Shown piece by piece: positions 36,054 through 44,459 of a DNA stretch of 64,000 nt. Each line of letters opens with the position of its first letter. Position 1 is the first letter of the stretch. The notes under the pieces were generated by a model. It had not been told where the DNA came from and did not search any database. It saw nothing but the letters and a program-made list of their open reading frames with translations. A program made the translations under genes and the position numbers. The DNA comes from Bacillota bacterium (lineage in GTDB: Bacteria; Bacillota; UBA4882; UBA8346): the NCBI GenBank assembly GCA_023392595.1, contig JAEVYU010000067.1:1-64000 (forward strand), in the 5' to 3' direction.

Positions 36054-36446
36054 ATGATACAATTAAACGAAAGCGAAATGCAGCTTGTAACGCTCATCAG
36101 CAAAGAATGTACTAGTCCCGCCGATGTTCCGGCAAAACTCAAGAATCTTTTTGCCGGAACATTAGAAAAAATGCTTGAAGCCGTAATGGTTATGGAAAAA
36201 AGACTATCAAGAGCGAATGGGGTGAAAGCGAGATAAGCGTTCCACGCGACCGGAACGGTACCTTTGATCCCCAGGTCATGTAAAGCGCAAACACGTACTG
36301 ACGATATTGAAACGCGGGTTTTAGCCATGTATGCCAAAGGCATGCCCACCCGCGATATAGAGGACCATCTGCGCGATATATATGGAGTGGACGTCTCGGC
36401 AAGTTTGATCAGCCGCATAACCGACAAGCTGATGCCCCTTGGGTGA
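36054..36446 (+). pseudogene. IS256-family transposase remnant
   Basis: The pieces of a mutator-type transposase are readable in changing frames: an N-terminal part (about 36054-36230, 'PAKLKNLFAGTLEKMLEA'), then SEISVPRDRNGTFDP (36217-36290) and an intact 'MYAKGMPTRDIEDHL...YGVDVSASLISRITD' stretch to 36446. A region between residues 60 and about 90 is missing, a TAA interrupts the middle, and everything after residue 150, including the DDE catalytic domain, is absent. It abuts the 42-base tandem repeat. Confidence 0.85.
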
Positions 36447-36645
36447 TTTCATTTCTCCGAACATTTTTTCCATTTCTCCCTTGGATGATTTCATTTCTCC
36501 AAACATTTTTTTCATTTCTCCCTTGGATGATTTCATTTCTCCAAACATTTTTTTCATTTCTCCCTTGGGTGATTGCATTTCATCAAACATTTTTTTCATT
36601 TCTCCCTTGGGTGATTGCATTTCATCAAACATTATCGTTATCTTT
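36436..36645. repeat. tandem repeat, five copies of a 42-base unit
   Basis: The unit begins CCCTTGGATGATTTCATTTC and is repeated at 36436, 36478, 36520, 36562 and 36604; copies 2 and 3 are identical and copy 5 decays at its end. The unit is 14 codons long and stays open on the minus strand, where it reads as MFGEMKSSKGEMKK repeats. It begins exactly where the transposase remnant ends. Confidence 0.9.
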
Positions 36646-37635
36646 AAAAACCAATCCTTTTCATTTTTATTTATTTTTTGGACCTCTTGGACCTCATGCC
36701 CCTCTTTTCCCTTGTAAAAAAGGCAAAAACTTCTATATGAGTTGAAATAAATAGTTTGAGCTTGATATAATTGAGTAAACCAGACACCCTTCGTAAAGGT
36801 GACAGCCAAAAACTAAAGTGTAAGGCGAATCAAGTTGCCTATTTCACCTAACCCCTCAATCCCCTTCCCTCCTTCAAAAAGCTATCATCTGGGACAGGGA
36901 AGGGGAGCCTTTGAGAGTGATAATAAGCCTGCATCGAGAATATGTAGTTTTGTAGTTTTACAAAATATTCCAAAGATAAAGAAATTTGATTACCAGGTTT
37001 TAATCCTGTAAATCCCGTTAATCCTGTCTCCGTTAACTTTTTTTAGGCATTTTTCGATGCCGAACTTGCGCCTATGCCCTCACCCCATAGGATAAAATAA
37101 ATATTTTGAATGTCTAACCATGCAGGGTTAAACTGTACCGCTGGCCTAACGAAAAGAACTTAAACGGGATTCACAGGATTTTATGGATTGACTGGATTTT
37201 TTTAAAGCCCTCTGAATTATCTGTTTTTTGCAGCCCGTTTTTACCAGGTCATAATCCTGTGAATCCGCGCCTTTAATAAAGGCGTTGAATCCTGTCTCCG
37301 TTCCCTTTTTTTAGACCCGCCTTTTTTAATATATATAAGCTCTTTTTCAAAATCATTTTGAGCTGATGAAACATCTGGTAGACAATTTATAATCTCCCGG
37401 AGTTCTGCGGAGATAAAGCTGCGTGTATAAAAACACGACACCGAGGCCTGGAAGGCCTTTAGAACGTTTTTTAATATACCTAGCCCCCATCGTTCTCCCT
37501 TCCTTTTTTTCGTTTCTCCACGCTGTGGATCTTAATGGACAAACAAAAAACTTGCCCGGGGGTCCCGGACAAGTCGATTCCACAAATAATTTCCCACCAA
37601 GGCGTCGCACCAAAAAGTGACGGAGATCTTTGGTT
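36646..37635. other. non-coding stretch with dispersed repeats
   Basis: About 1 kb without a convincing gene. It contains an exact copy of the TATATGAGTTGAAATAAAT motif (36734-36752), several AATCCTGT-type short repeats (near 37005, 37155 and 37250), a CGCCTTTAATAAAGGCG hairpin (near 37268), and at 37541-37604 a 64-base block that recurs at 42411-42474. The open frames in it are chance or repeat-derived. Confidence 0.6.
37541..37604 (+). repeat. 64-base dispersed repeat, copy 1
   Basis: Nearly the same sequence (AAAAAACTTGCCCG, GGTCCCGGACAAGTCGATTC, AAATAATTTCCC, CCAAGGCG) occurs at 42411-42474, next to the truncated front end of the first Rhs cassette. Confidence 0.85.
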
Positions 37636-37787
37636 CTATTTTAATTTCTTTCTCACCCACGCCGGGTTTCGCCGGCAATCAAGAACGGCATAAACTAATA
37701 TCAGATCATCCTCAATACGGTAATAAACGCAAAAGAAAATCTCTCCGACAATAAGCGGTGATATTTTTCGAAAATCCGAATTCTCAT
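37636..37787 (-). pseudogene. RelE/ParE-type toxin remnant
   Basis: The ATG overlaps the antitoxin stop (TTATGA), as expected for a toxin gene. The reading MRIRI jumps directly to a KYHRLLSERFSFAF segment, so about 50 residues of the middle are missing, and a frame change then leads to 'VYYRIEDDLILVYAVLDCRR', the typical toxin C-terminus. It cannot make an active toxin. Confidence 0.75.
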
Positions 37788-38005
37788 AACGCTTTATTTC
37801 GAATATAGTCTTTCGCCTGATTCCAGTCGATGAATGGATAGGTACCGTTTTGAATCTGTTCTTCCCTATCCGCTAAAACATCCTGATGCCAGGAAGGTGA
37901 TGAAATGCTATCCGCTTTTTTGCAAAGATTTTCCCAAATGGTTTCCATCGCCCGGATTTTTTCTTCGATTGACATATGTTCTAATGCCGAAGTTATTTCC
38001 ACCAA
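37784..38005 (-). CDS. addiction-module antitoxin (PF09720 / TIGR02574 type)
   Basis: A 73-residue protein that fits the short antitoxin family by its 'MSIEEKIRAMETIWENL' helix and 'PSWHQDVLADREEQIQNG' segment. It seems intact, but the toxin gene it overlaps is a remnant, so the antitoxin is an orphan. Confidence 0.82.
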   Translation of the reverse strand: MVEITSALEHMSIEEKIRAMETIWENLCKKADSISSPSWHQDVLADREEQIQNGTYPFIDWNQAKDYIRNKAL

Positions 38006-38020
38006 TCAGACCTCAAGTTT

Positions 38021-38310
38021 CTATATATGTTGAAATAAGTGATAGGAATCAAGATGTCTATTTACACCTAACTTGCGCCTTTTTTAAAGGCGAGCTCTTC
38101 CCCAAAGATGTTATTTCTGATAGACGGTTCAGTGGAAGAGTAACCGCGAACTCTTTAGAGTTCGAAGACTACGACCTCCAAAAGCATTTTGACTACGGAG
38201 CCAGCACACCTTCGAAGGCGTGGGGTTACTCTCCCCGCAACGGGGAGAGCAAGAGAGAGGTGCATCTGTTTTAACGTGCACTCAAATTATTTATTTCAAC
38301 CTATATAAAT
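38021..38310. mobile_element. possible MITE-like element bounded by inverted repeats
   Basis: About 20 bases at 38021-38043 (TATATATGTTGAAATAAG) reappear inverted at 38289-38310 with a few mismatches. The 290 bases between hold two strong hairpins (38148-38163 and 38229-38249, the latter a perfect 9-bp stem with a CAA loop) and no gene. The ends resemble the motif at 24023 and 36734. No target duplication is clear. Confidence 0.4.
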
Positions 38311-38332
38311 TATCTAGGGATATTATCCCATT

Positions 38333-38629
38333 TCATGAATCTTCTCCCCTGACCAGCTCTTCTTTTCCGGTTAACACTTCCAGCATCACCAGTGCGCCGA
38401 GTTTAAAACCGTATCCAAAAGAAGCGGAGGATTCCATGGCGCATGAGTCATAGCGCAAATCCAGCAGCGTTTCCAGCTCCGTATAATCATCACTGGAGAG
38501 TTTCTTTTTCCATTTCTCCTTGAGGCCGGATATTTTTTGGTTCAACGGACGGTATTCGGGATTTCGGGGAACGATCAATTCCTCGGGAAATATCCGCCCG
38601 CTATAGAGTTCTTCCAAAATGGTTTTCAT
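38333..38629 (-). CDS. DUF6809 family protein, copy A
   Basis: A 98-residue, mostly helical protein: 'LEELYSGRIFPEELIVPRN' then 'KKKLSSDDYTELETLLDLR' and 'ASFGYGFKLGALVMLEVL'. This fits DUF6809, of unknown function. It is 98 residues in both copies and differs from copy B at only a handful of positions. It is the last gene of the first Rhs cassette. Confidence 0.8.
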   Translation of the reverse strand: MKTILEELYSGRIFPEELIVPRNPEYRPLNQKISGLKEKWKKKLSSDDYTELETLLDLRYDSCAMESSASFGYGFKLGALVMLEVLTGKEELVRGEDS

Positions 38630-38792
38630 GATTCCGCCTTCTTTTGATTCATTTTGAATCCTTGAGTGTTCGTTCTTAAACCCATGAAAAAATCCAAATT
38701 CATCATAACATAACAGTTCATTGAATATCGGATTTTAGCGAGAATATCACTAAAAGAATTTTGTCATGAAGTATAGAAAAATAACTGAAATT

Positions 38793-38849
38793 AATCCTGT
38801 TCTCGTTCCTTCATTTGGGCCTAAGTTCATGGCTTTCTTAGACAGGATT
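38793..38849. repeat. AATCCTGT...ACAGGATT dispersed repeat
   Basis: Inverted 8-base ends enclose a conserved core (CTCGTTCCTTCATTTGGGCC, TAAGTTCA). Other copies are at 43011-43066 and, without a good right end, at 45799-45860; a shorter relative is at 55778-55815. Confidence 0.8.
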
Positions 38850-38867
38850 GGTTTTTAAAAAAACAAA

Positions 38868-38902
38868 AACGCAATTGTACCTTTACCAATTACGTTTTTG
38901 CT
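38868..38902 (-). terminator. terminator after the first glycan-binding gene
   Basis: On the minus strand AAAACGTAATTG and CAATTGCGTTTT pair around a 9-base loop, followed by a T-rich run. It lies just past the stop at 38925. A copy sits in the second cassette. Confidence 0.8.
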
Positions 38903-38924
38903 TCTGCATGGGTTTAAGTTTTAT

Positions 38925-40181
38925 TTAAAAAAATTGAATTTCCGAAATACAAGTATCATTATACTTTGTTCCCTGATAAATATCTTTAATTGTGATCTTC
39001 AGAGAATCTACTTTAACCGGTTTTGGCAATTTCAGTGTTTGAAACCCTAAAATATTGTCCTGCAAAATAAATTCCTGAGGCTTACCATTGGAAAAATTAA
39101 CAACGACTTTTTTTACCCGGTTGTTGGCAGAGTAAATCTCTTTTGACTTTGCATAACCGTTAATGATTTTGATTTGTGATAAGTTGAATTCAGGTTCAAA
39201 ACCCACCTCGATCCATTCTCCGATCCCATCTCCCGGTTTTCCTTTAACCCAGGCACTATTGGGATTGTTGTCGAAAATGTTTTCCACGGGGTATTTTTGA
39301 TTGTCATCATATAAAGCCGAACTGGCTACGAATTTATAATTCTTTTCTCGCTGCTGAACCAGTCCATCTTTAATGAGCAAGGGTAAATTAAAGAGATAAT
39401 TAAGTCCCAATTGCTTACCTGCTAGCCAATGATAAAATCCCGTCGAATTATCATATATGTCAAAATATAAATTTTTAGCTTCATTAACCGAATTATCAAG
39501 TTTATCTAATTTTAAAGCGACTAATAACTTAATTGCAAAAATTTCATCGAAAAATTCAAATTTTTGAGCTGTTGATTCAAATAATTGCTGGTATTGTATA
39601 TTACCATCAAAATATTCCATCAGTTGTTTTCCAAATTCCGAAGAACATGTCCGATAACGTGAATTATCAGATATTTTTTGTAGATTATTCAATCGGATAT
39701 TATGTCTTTTTTCTGAAAGAGCTAATAAATATTCCTCCACTAGATAATAATCGGGTATATTTTCTTTCTTAAAAGATAGTTGACTTGAAAGGCCTTTAGC
39801 TTCAGTAATCCGGTCATTTAAAAGGTCCATAAGCTCTTGTAAATAAATAGGATACGGTTCCGAATCATCAGACATACCACTAATAGCACCGAAAGCCGAC
39901 ATGCCTTCTAAAAATCGATTTATCTTAATGTAAGAATTTCCCAACAAGGTAAGAGCTTTATATAAATCCCCTATTCCAATTCCATCTGTTTCAGCGACTT
40001 GATCTAAATTTAATGGTTGCAAAATTTTTATCGTATTCGGATAATCACCGCAACTGTAATATAATTCTGCCTGTTTTAGTGAGCTAATAAATAATACTTT
40101 TTTATTTGACTGGGAAAAACAAATTCCTGATAACAAAAAAGCTAATAAAATAAACAGCGACGTTTTTCTCAATATAATCAC
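38925..40181 (-). CDS. exported protein with discoidin/NADase-type glycan-binding-like C-terminus (cassette 1)
   Basis: A 418-residue protein with a signal peptide (about 6-24, SPase I type: GICFSQ-SN). Residues 30-270 are helical and TPR-like. The last 135 residues form a discoidin-like beta domain with 'NPNSAWVKGKPGDGIGEWIEV', 'INGYAKSKEIYSANNRVKK' and 'IKDIYQGTKYNDTCISEI', a pattern typical of carbohydrate-binding NADase-type domains. Its GTG start overlaps the Rhs stop (GTGA), so it is translated together with the toxin-like gene. As an exported partner it could be the immunity protein or an envelope receptor; this is inference. Confidence 0.72.
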   Translation of the reverse strand: MIILRKTSLFILLAFLLSGICFSQSNKKVLFISSLKQAELYYSCGDYPNTIKILQPLNLDQVAETDGIGIGDLYKALTLLGNSYIKINRFLEGMSAFGAISGMSDDSEPYPIYLQELMDLLNDRITEAKGLSSQLSFKKENIPDYYLVEEYLLALSEKRHNIRLNNLQKISDNSRYRTCSSEFGKQLMEYFDGNIQYQQLFESTAQKFEFFDEIFAIKLLVALKLDKLDNSVNEAKNLYFDIYDNSTGFYHWLAGKQLGLNYLFNLPLLIKDGLVQQREKNYKFVASSALYDDNQKYPVENIFDNNPNSAWVKGKPGDGIGEWIEVGFEPEFNLSQIKIINGYAKSKEIYSANNRVKKVVVNFSNGKPQEFILQDNILGFQTLKLPKPVKVDSLKITIKDIYQGTKYNDTCISEIQFF

Positions 40182-42349
40182 AACCTTTCCAGGTAATAAT
40201 ACCCTACAAAAGTTCCTTCTTTTCTCTGGTTATTCGGGATAACACTCTTCATAAAATCAATATAGTCATTATATCCTGTATAATTCAGTTTATCCTTATA
40301 ACCATAAACACTCCCAGGCCTTATTGTTTGACACCCTAAAGAACCTCTATTTGTATTTGTATAGCCATAATGGATCATTATTTCTGTAGCAAAATTTTGA
40401 TAATTTTGATTAGGATTTTCATCTATTGTTTGAATTGCTTTCCCGCCTTCTAAAACCAAGGCTGGGAAACCGTTATGAGTACCGTAAGTCATTTCATAAG
40501 GTCGACCAAAAGTATCTGTATCAACAATTCTTCCACCTTTGGGTTGACCAGTTTCTTGATCAACATTCGGTTTACTACTCCCCGCCAAAGCAAATACAGC
40601 GCCATCCTTTTGAGTTGTAGCAATCATTATGGCGCCAAATGTCGGGTCGGAAGTAAAACCTTCCACGCCTATTATATCGGCTACCCCATCTTTGCCATAT
40701 TCTAGTGGAACTATTTTGACCTCATCTGCCATAGTTATGGTATAGTACTGATTGGTTCTACCATCTGCTGTAGAAGTGGTCGTGATTTCAATCGATGTAT
40801 TTTTATCTTTGTTCTCGAATTTTTGTGCTAAAGTATCCGATTGACTTTTACCGTCAATAACTGTTTTAGTAGAAGTCTCAGAATAAGAAACCCCAGGAAT
40901 ATCTGTCTTTGCGCTCCACGACGAAGTCTTTGTATAATTCTTGACAACATGATTAAGATAAAAGTCTTCTACCGACTTTACAGCACTACAAACGCTTAAA
41001 AGTGTATTAAATGCGCTTAAAGCCTTTCCTGCATTGGGATTTAAGGCGCTAAGGGCATTAATTGAAGAAGATATTAATGCAGTGCCTCTTGCAACACTGA
41101 CATTAAAGTGGCCGGTTGGATCGATATTATTTACCGGATTATCATAACAATAAGCATACTCATTCGGATTATTGGGATCTGTTTCCGAATCCTCGGTAGT
41201 AAACCTTCCCACCTCTGGATCATACCACCGGGCGTTATAATAGTAAAGCCCTATATCACCGTCCCAATCCTTCCCGGTAAACCCGCTGTCATCCTCATCA
41301 ACATCCCGTTCCGTTTCATCATAAATATCAGTATTGATCCGTTCGCCGAAAGGCGTAAAATCCCTCTCGACAACTTTATTGCCGTTTTCGTCCGTAACAG
41401 CCAAGGCCGAACCCTGATGGTCGTTATGGTAATAAAACTTCTTGGCGTTATCATCTCCGATCACGCCATTCACTCTCGCCAAATGCTGGCCCCCGGTGTA
41501 AATAAACGAATATTCCTTGCTACTCCCGAACTCTTTCCTGTACCCGACCTCGCCGTTTAATAAGGGTACGTAATCAATCCTCCCTTGGCTGCCGTCCTTC
41601 TCAACCCTGAACCCGTTAGGATCGTATACGTAACTACTTACGATAACCCCGTTTTTCTTAACCTGCTCCAACTGATTCAGTAAGTCATAGGCATACTCCC
41701 AAGTATCAACGGTATTCTCTTTTGTAACGACCTTCGTGGTCAAATTGCCGTTCTCATCATAAGTATAATCACACTTAACCGACCCGTCATCCTTAACCTT
41801 CGACATCAGACGGTTTGACCTTGGACCATAGGTATACGTATACCCATACTCCTTCCGGAGCAAGATTTTCTCCGTTTTCCGGTTTCCCATCGCATCATAC
41901 TGGTAACTCTCCGTCCTGGAGATCAGTTTTTGATACACCGTCACTAATTTTTCCGGGCTGTTATAAAACTCGGAGCGGTCCAACGGCATCTGGAATAAGT
42001 CCAAATCATCATAGTTACAATGAATCTTTAGCAAATGAGCCTTTAATACCGGCTTAAACTGGATAGTGATTCTTCCTTGATTATCTTTAACTCCGCTCCA
42101 GGCGCTTCGCTCCAGTTTGCTATAGGCGAAGTCGTTTTCCCGCTGCTTGTAATAGATCTCCAATTGTTCCACAGGCACCCGGTGGCCGGTGGTCGCCGGC
42201 GTCAACTCAATCTTGGAGATGTTCTCGGCGTCGGTCTGGAGGTTAAAGATCAGACTCCGGGCGGAATAATCAAGTTTCACCTGCGTCTGGTCGGTGACGT
42301 CTTGCTCTTGTTCCTTCGATCCGGCATAGTCCTGGTTCACCGTAGCCAC
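40178..42349 (-). CDS. Rhs core fragment with YkuD-like C-terminal tip (cassette 1)
   Basis: A 723-residue protein. The frame is open further up to 42394, and the residues there (KAYRVATVNQDYAG) are Rhs interior, so the front of a longer Rhs protein is missing. The GTG at 42349 is only the first usable codon. YD-repeats occupy about 150-330, then the RHS core (RDFTPFGERINTDIYDETER, YYYNARWYDPEVGRF, ending NNIDPTGH near 414). The variable tip (about 415-723) has 'DIPGVSYSETS', 'VEGFTSDPTFGAIMIATT' and the motif IHYGYTNTNRGSLGCQTI (H660, C673), similar to the H...GC motif of L,D-transpeptidases. There is no signal peptide in the remaining part. It may still be read from an upstream donor gene. 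Confidence 0.8.
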   Translation of the reverse strand: MATVNQDYAGSKEQEQDVTDQTQVKLDYSARSLIFNLQTDAENISKIELTPATTGHRVPVEQLEIYYKQRENDFAYSKLERSAWSGVKDNQGRITIQFKPVLKAHLLKIHCNYDDLDLFQMPLDRSEFYNSPEKLVTVYQKLISRTESYQYDAMGNRKTEKILLRKEYGYTYTYGPRSNRLMSKVKDDGSVKCDYTYDENGNLTTKVVTKENTVDTWEYAYDLLNQLEQVKKNGVIVSSYVYDPNGFRVEKDGSQGRIDYVPLLNGEVGYRKEFGSSKEYSFIYTGGQHLARVNGVIGDDNAKKFYYHNDHQGSALAVTDENGNKVVERDFTPFGERINTDIYDETERDVDEDDSGFTGKDWDGDIGLYYYNARWYDPEVGRFTTEDSETDPNNPNEYAYCYDNPVNNIDPTGHFNVSVARGTALISSSINALSALNPNAGKALSAFNTLLSVCSAVKSVEDFYLNHVVKNYTKTSSWSAKTDIPGVSYSETSTKTVIDGKSQSDTLAQKFENKDKNTSIEITTTSTADGRTNQYYTITMADEVKIVPLEYGKDGVADIIGVEGFTSDPTFGAIMIATTQKDGAVFALAGSSKPNVDQETGQPKGGRIVDTDTFGRPYEMTYGTHNGFPALVLEGGKAIQTIDENPNQNYQNFATEIMIHYGYTNTNRGSLGCQTIRPGSVYGYKDKLNYTGYNDYIDFMKSVIPNNQRKEGTFVGYYYLERL

Positions 42350-42410
42350 CCTATACGCTTTCGCTCTGGCCCTTCTGTCGCCGGGCTTTTTGGATCAATC
42401 GCTACTTGAC

Positions 42411-42474
42411 CAACAAAAAACTTGCCCGTGGTCCCGGACAAGTCGATTCCATAAATAATTTCCCGCCAAGGCGC
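42411..42474 (+). repeat. 64-base dispersed repeat, copy 2
   Basis: Close match to 37541-37604. It sits about 17 bases beyond the point where the Rhs frame is broken, so it marks a recombination or truncation joint. Confidence 0.85.
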
Positions 42475-42550
42475 GGCGCAGAGAAAAATGAATATTCTAT
42501 CGATAGCCTATACAAAACTCCGCCCGGCGGCTATCTACCGGTATTCCTAT

Positions 42551-42847
42551 TCATAAATCTTCTCCCCTGGCCAGCTCTTCTTTTCCGGTTAACACTTCCA
42601 GCATCACCAATGCGCCGAGTTTAAAGCCGTATCCAAAAGAAGCGGAGGATTCCATGGCGCATGAGTCATAGCGTAAATCCAGCAGCGTTTCCAGCTCCGT
42701 GTAATCATCACTGGAGAGTTTCTTTTTCCATTTCTCCTTGAGGCCGGATATTTTTTGGTTCAACGGACGGTATTCGGGATTTCGGGGAACGATCAATTCC
42801 TCGGGAAATATCAGCCCGTTATATAATTCTTCCAATATGGTTTTCAT
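42551..42847 (-). CDS. DUF6809 family protein, copy B
   Basis: A 98-residue protein almost identical to copy A (38333-38629); the differences are few (S/N and R/L near the start, V/A and S/L near the end). It closes the second Rhs cassette. GGCGGA precedes the ATG. Confidence 0.8.
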   Translation of the reverse strand: MKTILEELYNGLIFPEELIVPRNPEYRPLNQKISGLKEKWKKKLSSDDYTELETLLDLRYDSCAMESSASFGYGFKLGALVMLEVLTGKEELARGEDL

Positions 42848-43162
42848 GATTCCGCCTTCTTTTGATTCATTTTAAATCCTTGAGTGTTCATTCTTTAACT
42901 CATGAAAAAACCCAAACTCATCATAACATAACAGTTTATTGAATATTGGATTTTAGCGAGAATATCACTAAAAGAATTTTGTCATGAAGTATAGAAAAAT
43001 AACTGAAATTAATCCTGTTCTCGTTCCTTCATTTGGGCCTAAGTTCAGGCTTTCTCAGACAGGATTTACATGATTTACAGGATTTATGATTAAAAAACAA
43101 AAACGCAATTGTATCTTTACCAATTGCGCTTCCGCTTCTACATGAGTTTAAGTTTTATTTGA
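42556..43162. repeat. long direct repeat, copy B
   Basis: Second copy of the 590-base repeat at 38338-38926, including the DUF6809 gene and its flank. The conserved block stops at the glycan-binding gene, whose sequence has diverged between the cassettes. Confidence 0.88.
43097..43130 (-). terminator. terminator after the second glycan-binding gene
   Basis: On the minus strand GCGCAATTG and CAATTGCG pair around a 9-9 base loop and are followed by TTTTTGTTTTTT. Same position in the cassette as 38868-38902. Confidence 0.78.
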
Positions 43163-43229
43163 AAATTATTATTTCTGTCCCATAGAGGGCCCTGTCTGCG
43201 GTTGTCTGCAGTCAACACCTGTTATTCCT

Positions 43230-44444
43230 TTACTTCCCAAACTCCAAATCCACATCTGAAAGACAGGTATCATCATACTTAGTTCCTTTATACACTTCGG
43301 AAATAGTAATCCGGATTGTTCTGGTCTTTTTTCTTACTGGTATTATCTGGGGTTTTGTCGTATCTTTTAAAATGACCTTAGTATTTTTACCATCATCAAA
43401 TTGCAGGATCGCGGTTTTTATCCGATTATTCTCGCGGAAACTGACATCACTTTTGGCGTAGCCGTTTGTAAGAATTAAGTTATTTACTTGCATTGGGTCA
43501 TCAAAGCTGAATTGTACCCATTCACCAATCCCGCTTTTGTTACCTGTAGGAACCCAGGCTGTTTTTGGATCTCCATCTATAAGATTGTAAGCACTGTATA
43601 AACGGTTTTCTTCTAATTTAGAAGAGGATGTTTTAACTGCATAAATGTTTGAAAGTTGTTTGCTATAAATCATCTTAAAAGAAAGTAACCCCAATCGATT
43701 GGCTGCCAAAAGTAACTCAATATTAGTTGATCCTTGTTGTGACAATGCTTGCGTATATAACTCACGTGCTTTTGTCACTTGCCCCGCTACTTCAAGGCTA
43801 AGTCCAGCATAAGTACTAGCGGTACCCATATACTCTTTTGGGACTGACGGCCATAGCTCCTCAAGTGTTATATTTCCAGCGCAAAACTTGGTGAGATGCG
43901 TTACCCAGTCATCATTTTTATCGTATGAAGCTAATTCTTTAAAATATTGTTGTTTAGCTATAATAGAGGATTTATCAAGCAATTTGAATAAAATTACATC
44001 TAAAGTATCTTCATGTAAAGGATTTGATTCAAGGCCTCCAGTATAATGATCTGGCATGGTTCCGTTATCTTCAATCATTCTACCGACTACAACTGATAAT
44101 TGCTGCAAAATACCAAAACTATAAGAAGCATAAGGATCAAAATATCCATCAATAGTAAGTGCATACCATATCCCAGCTTGAGTATATTTCCCAATCATAC
44201 GGTAAGAATCTGCCACTAAATTCCTAGCATGACAGACAGTTGCACTGGTAATAAATGATTTTTTAGCAGACTCGTAATCCTTAATTGCTGGTATGAGTTG
44301 CTTTATTACGGCTTCATAATTACCATTGCTATAAAGCTTGTCATAATCGGATAATTCGTTATTGTTTTCACTCCCGTAAGACGAGTTACCTATACCACCT
44401 AAGAGTAATATCATGAAGAACACCACCATTATCATCTTATGCAT
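43230..44444 (-). CDS. exported protein with discoidin/NADase-type glycan-binding-like C-terminus (cassette 2)
   Basis: A 404-residue protein with a signal peptide (about 4-27, GNSSYG-SE). Residues 30-270 are helical repeats, and the C-terminal domain holds 'DGDPKTAWVPTGNKSGIGEW', 'LTNGYAKSDVSFRENNRIK' and 'ISEVYKGTKYDDTCLSDV', the same pattern as in cassette 1, while the N-terminal halves have diverged strongly. It starts 15 bases after the Rhs stop. A conserved binding domain plus a variable part would suit an immunity or receptor role; this is inference. Confidence 0.72.
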   Translation of the reverse strand: MHKMIMVVFFMILLLGGIGNSSYGSENNNELSDYDKLYSNGNYEAVIKQLIPAIKDYESAKKSFITSATVCHARNLVADSYRMIGKYTQAGIWYALTIDGYFDPYASYSFGILQQLSVVVGRMIEDNGTMPDHYTGGLESNPLHEDTLDVILFKLLDKSSIIAKQQYFKELASYDKNDDWVTHLTKFCAGNITLEELWPSVPKEYMGTASTYAGLSLEVAGQVTKARELYTQALSQQGSTNIELLLAANRLGLLSFKMIYSKQLSNIYAVKTSSSKLEENRLYSAYNLIDGDPKTAWVPTGNKSGIGEWVQFSFDDPMQVNNLILTNGYAKSDVSFRENNRIKTAILQFDDGKNTKVILKDTTKPQIIPVRKKTRTIRITISEVYKGTKYDDTCLSDVDLEFGK

Positions 44445-44459
44445 TGTAAAAATCCCCCT

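Larger units (their letters stand above)
38338..38926. repeat. long direct repeat, copy A
   Basis: About 590 bases, covering the DUF6809 gene, its upstream region and the terminator, are repeated with high identity at 42556-43162. The second copy has about 25 extra bases near 43067-43092. Confidence 0.88.

Noticed and set aside
36436..36645. CRISPR-like array
   Set aside because: The units are contiguous with no unique spacers, so this is a tandem repeat. No cas genes are present.
36321..36809. 162-codon minus-strand frame spanning the 42-base repeat
   Set aside because: Its ends are antisense of the transposase remnant and non-coding flank; only the repeat part looks protein-like, so the whole frame is not a gene as it stands.
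42406..42624. 72-codon plus-strand frame
   Set aside because: It runs through the dispersed 64-base repeat and antisense of DUF6809; a similar chance frame occurs at the other repeat copy.
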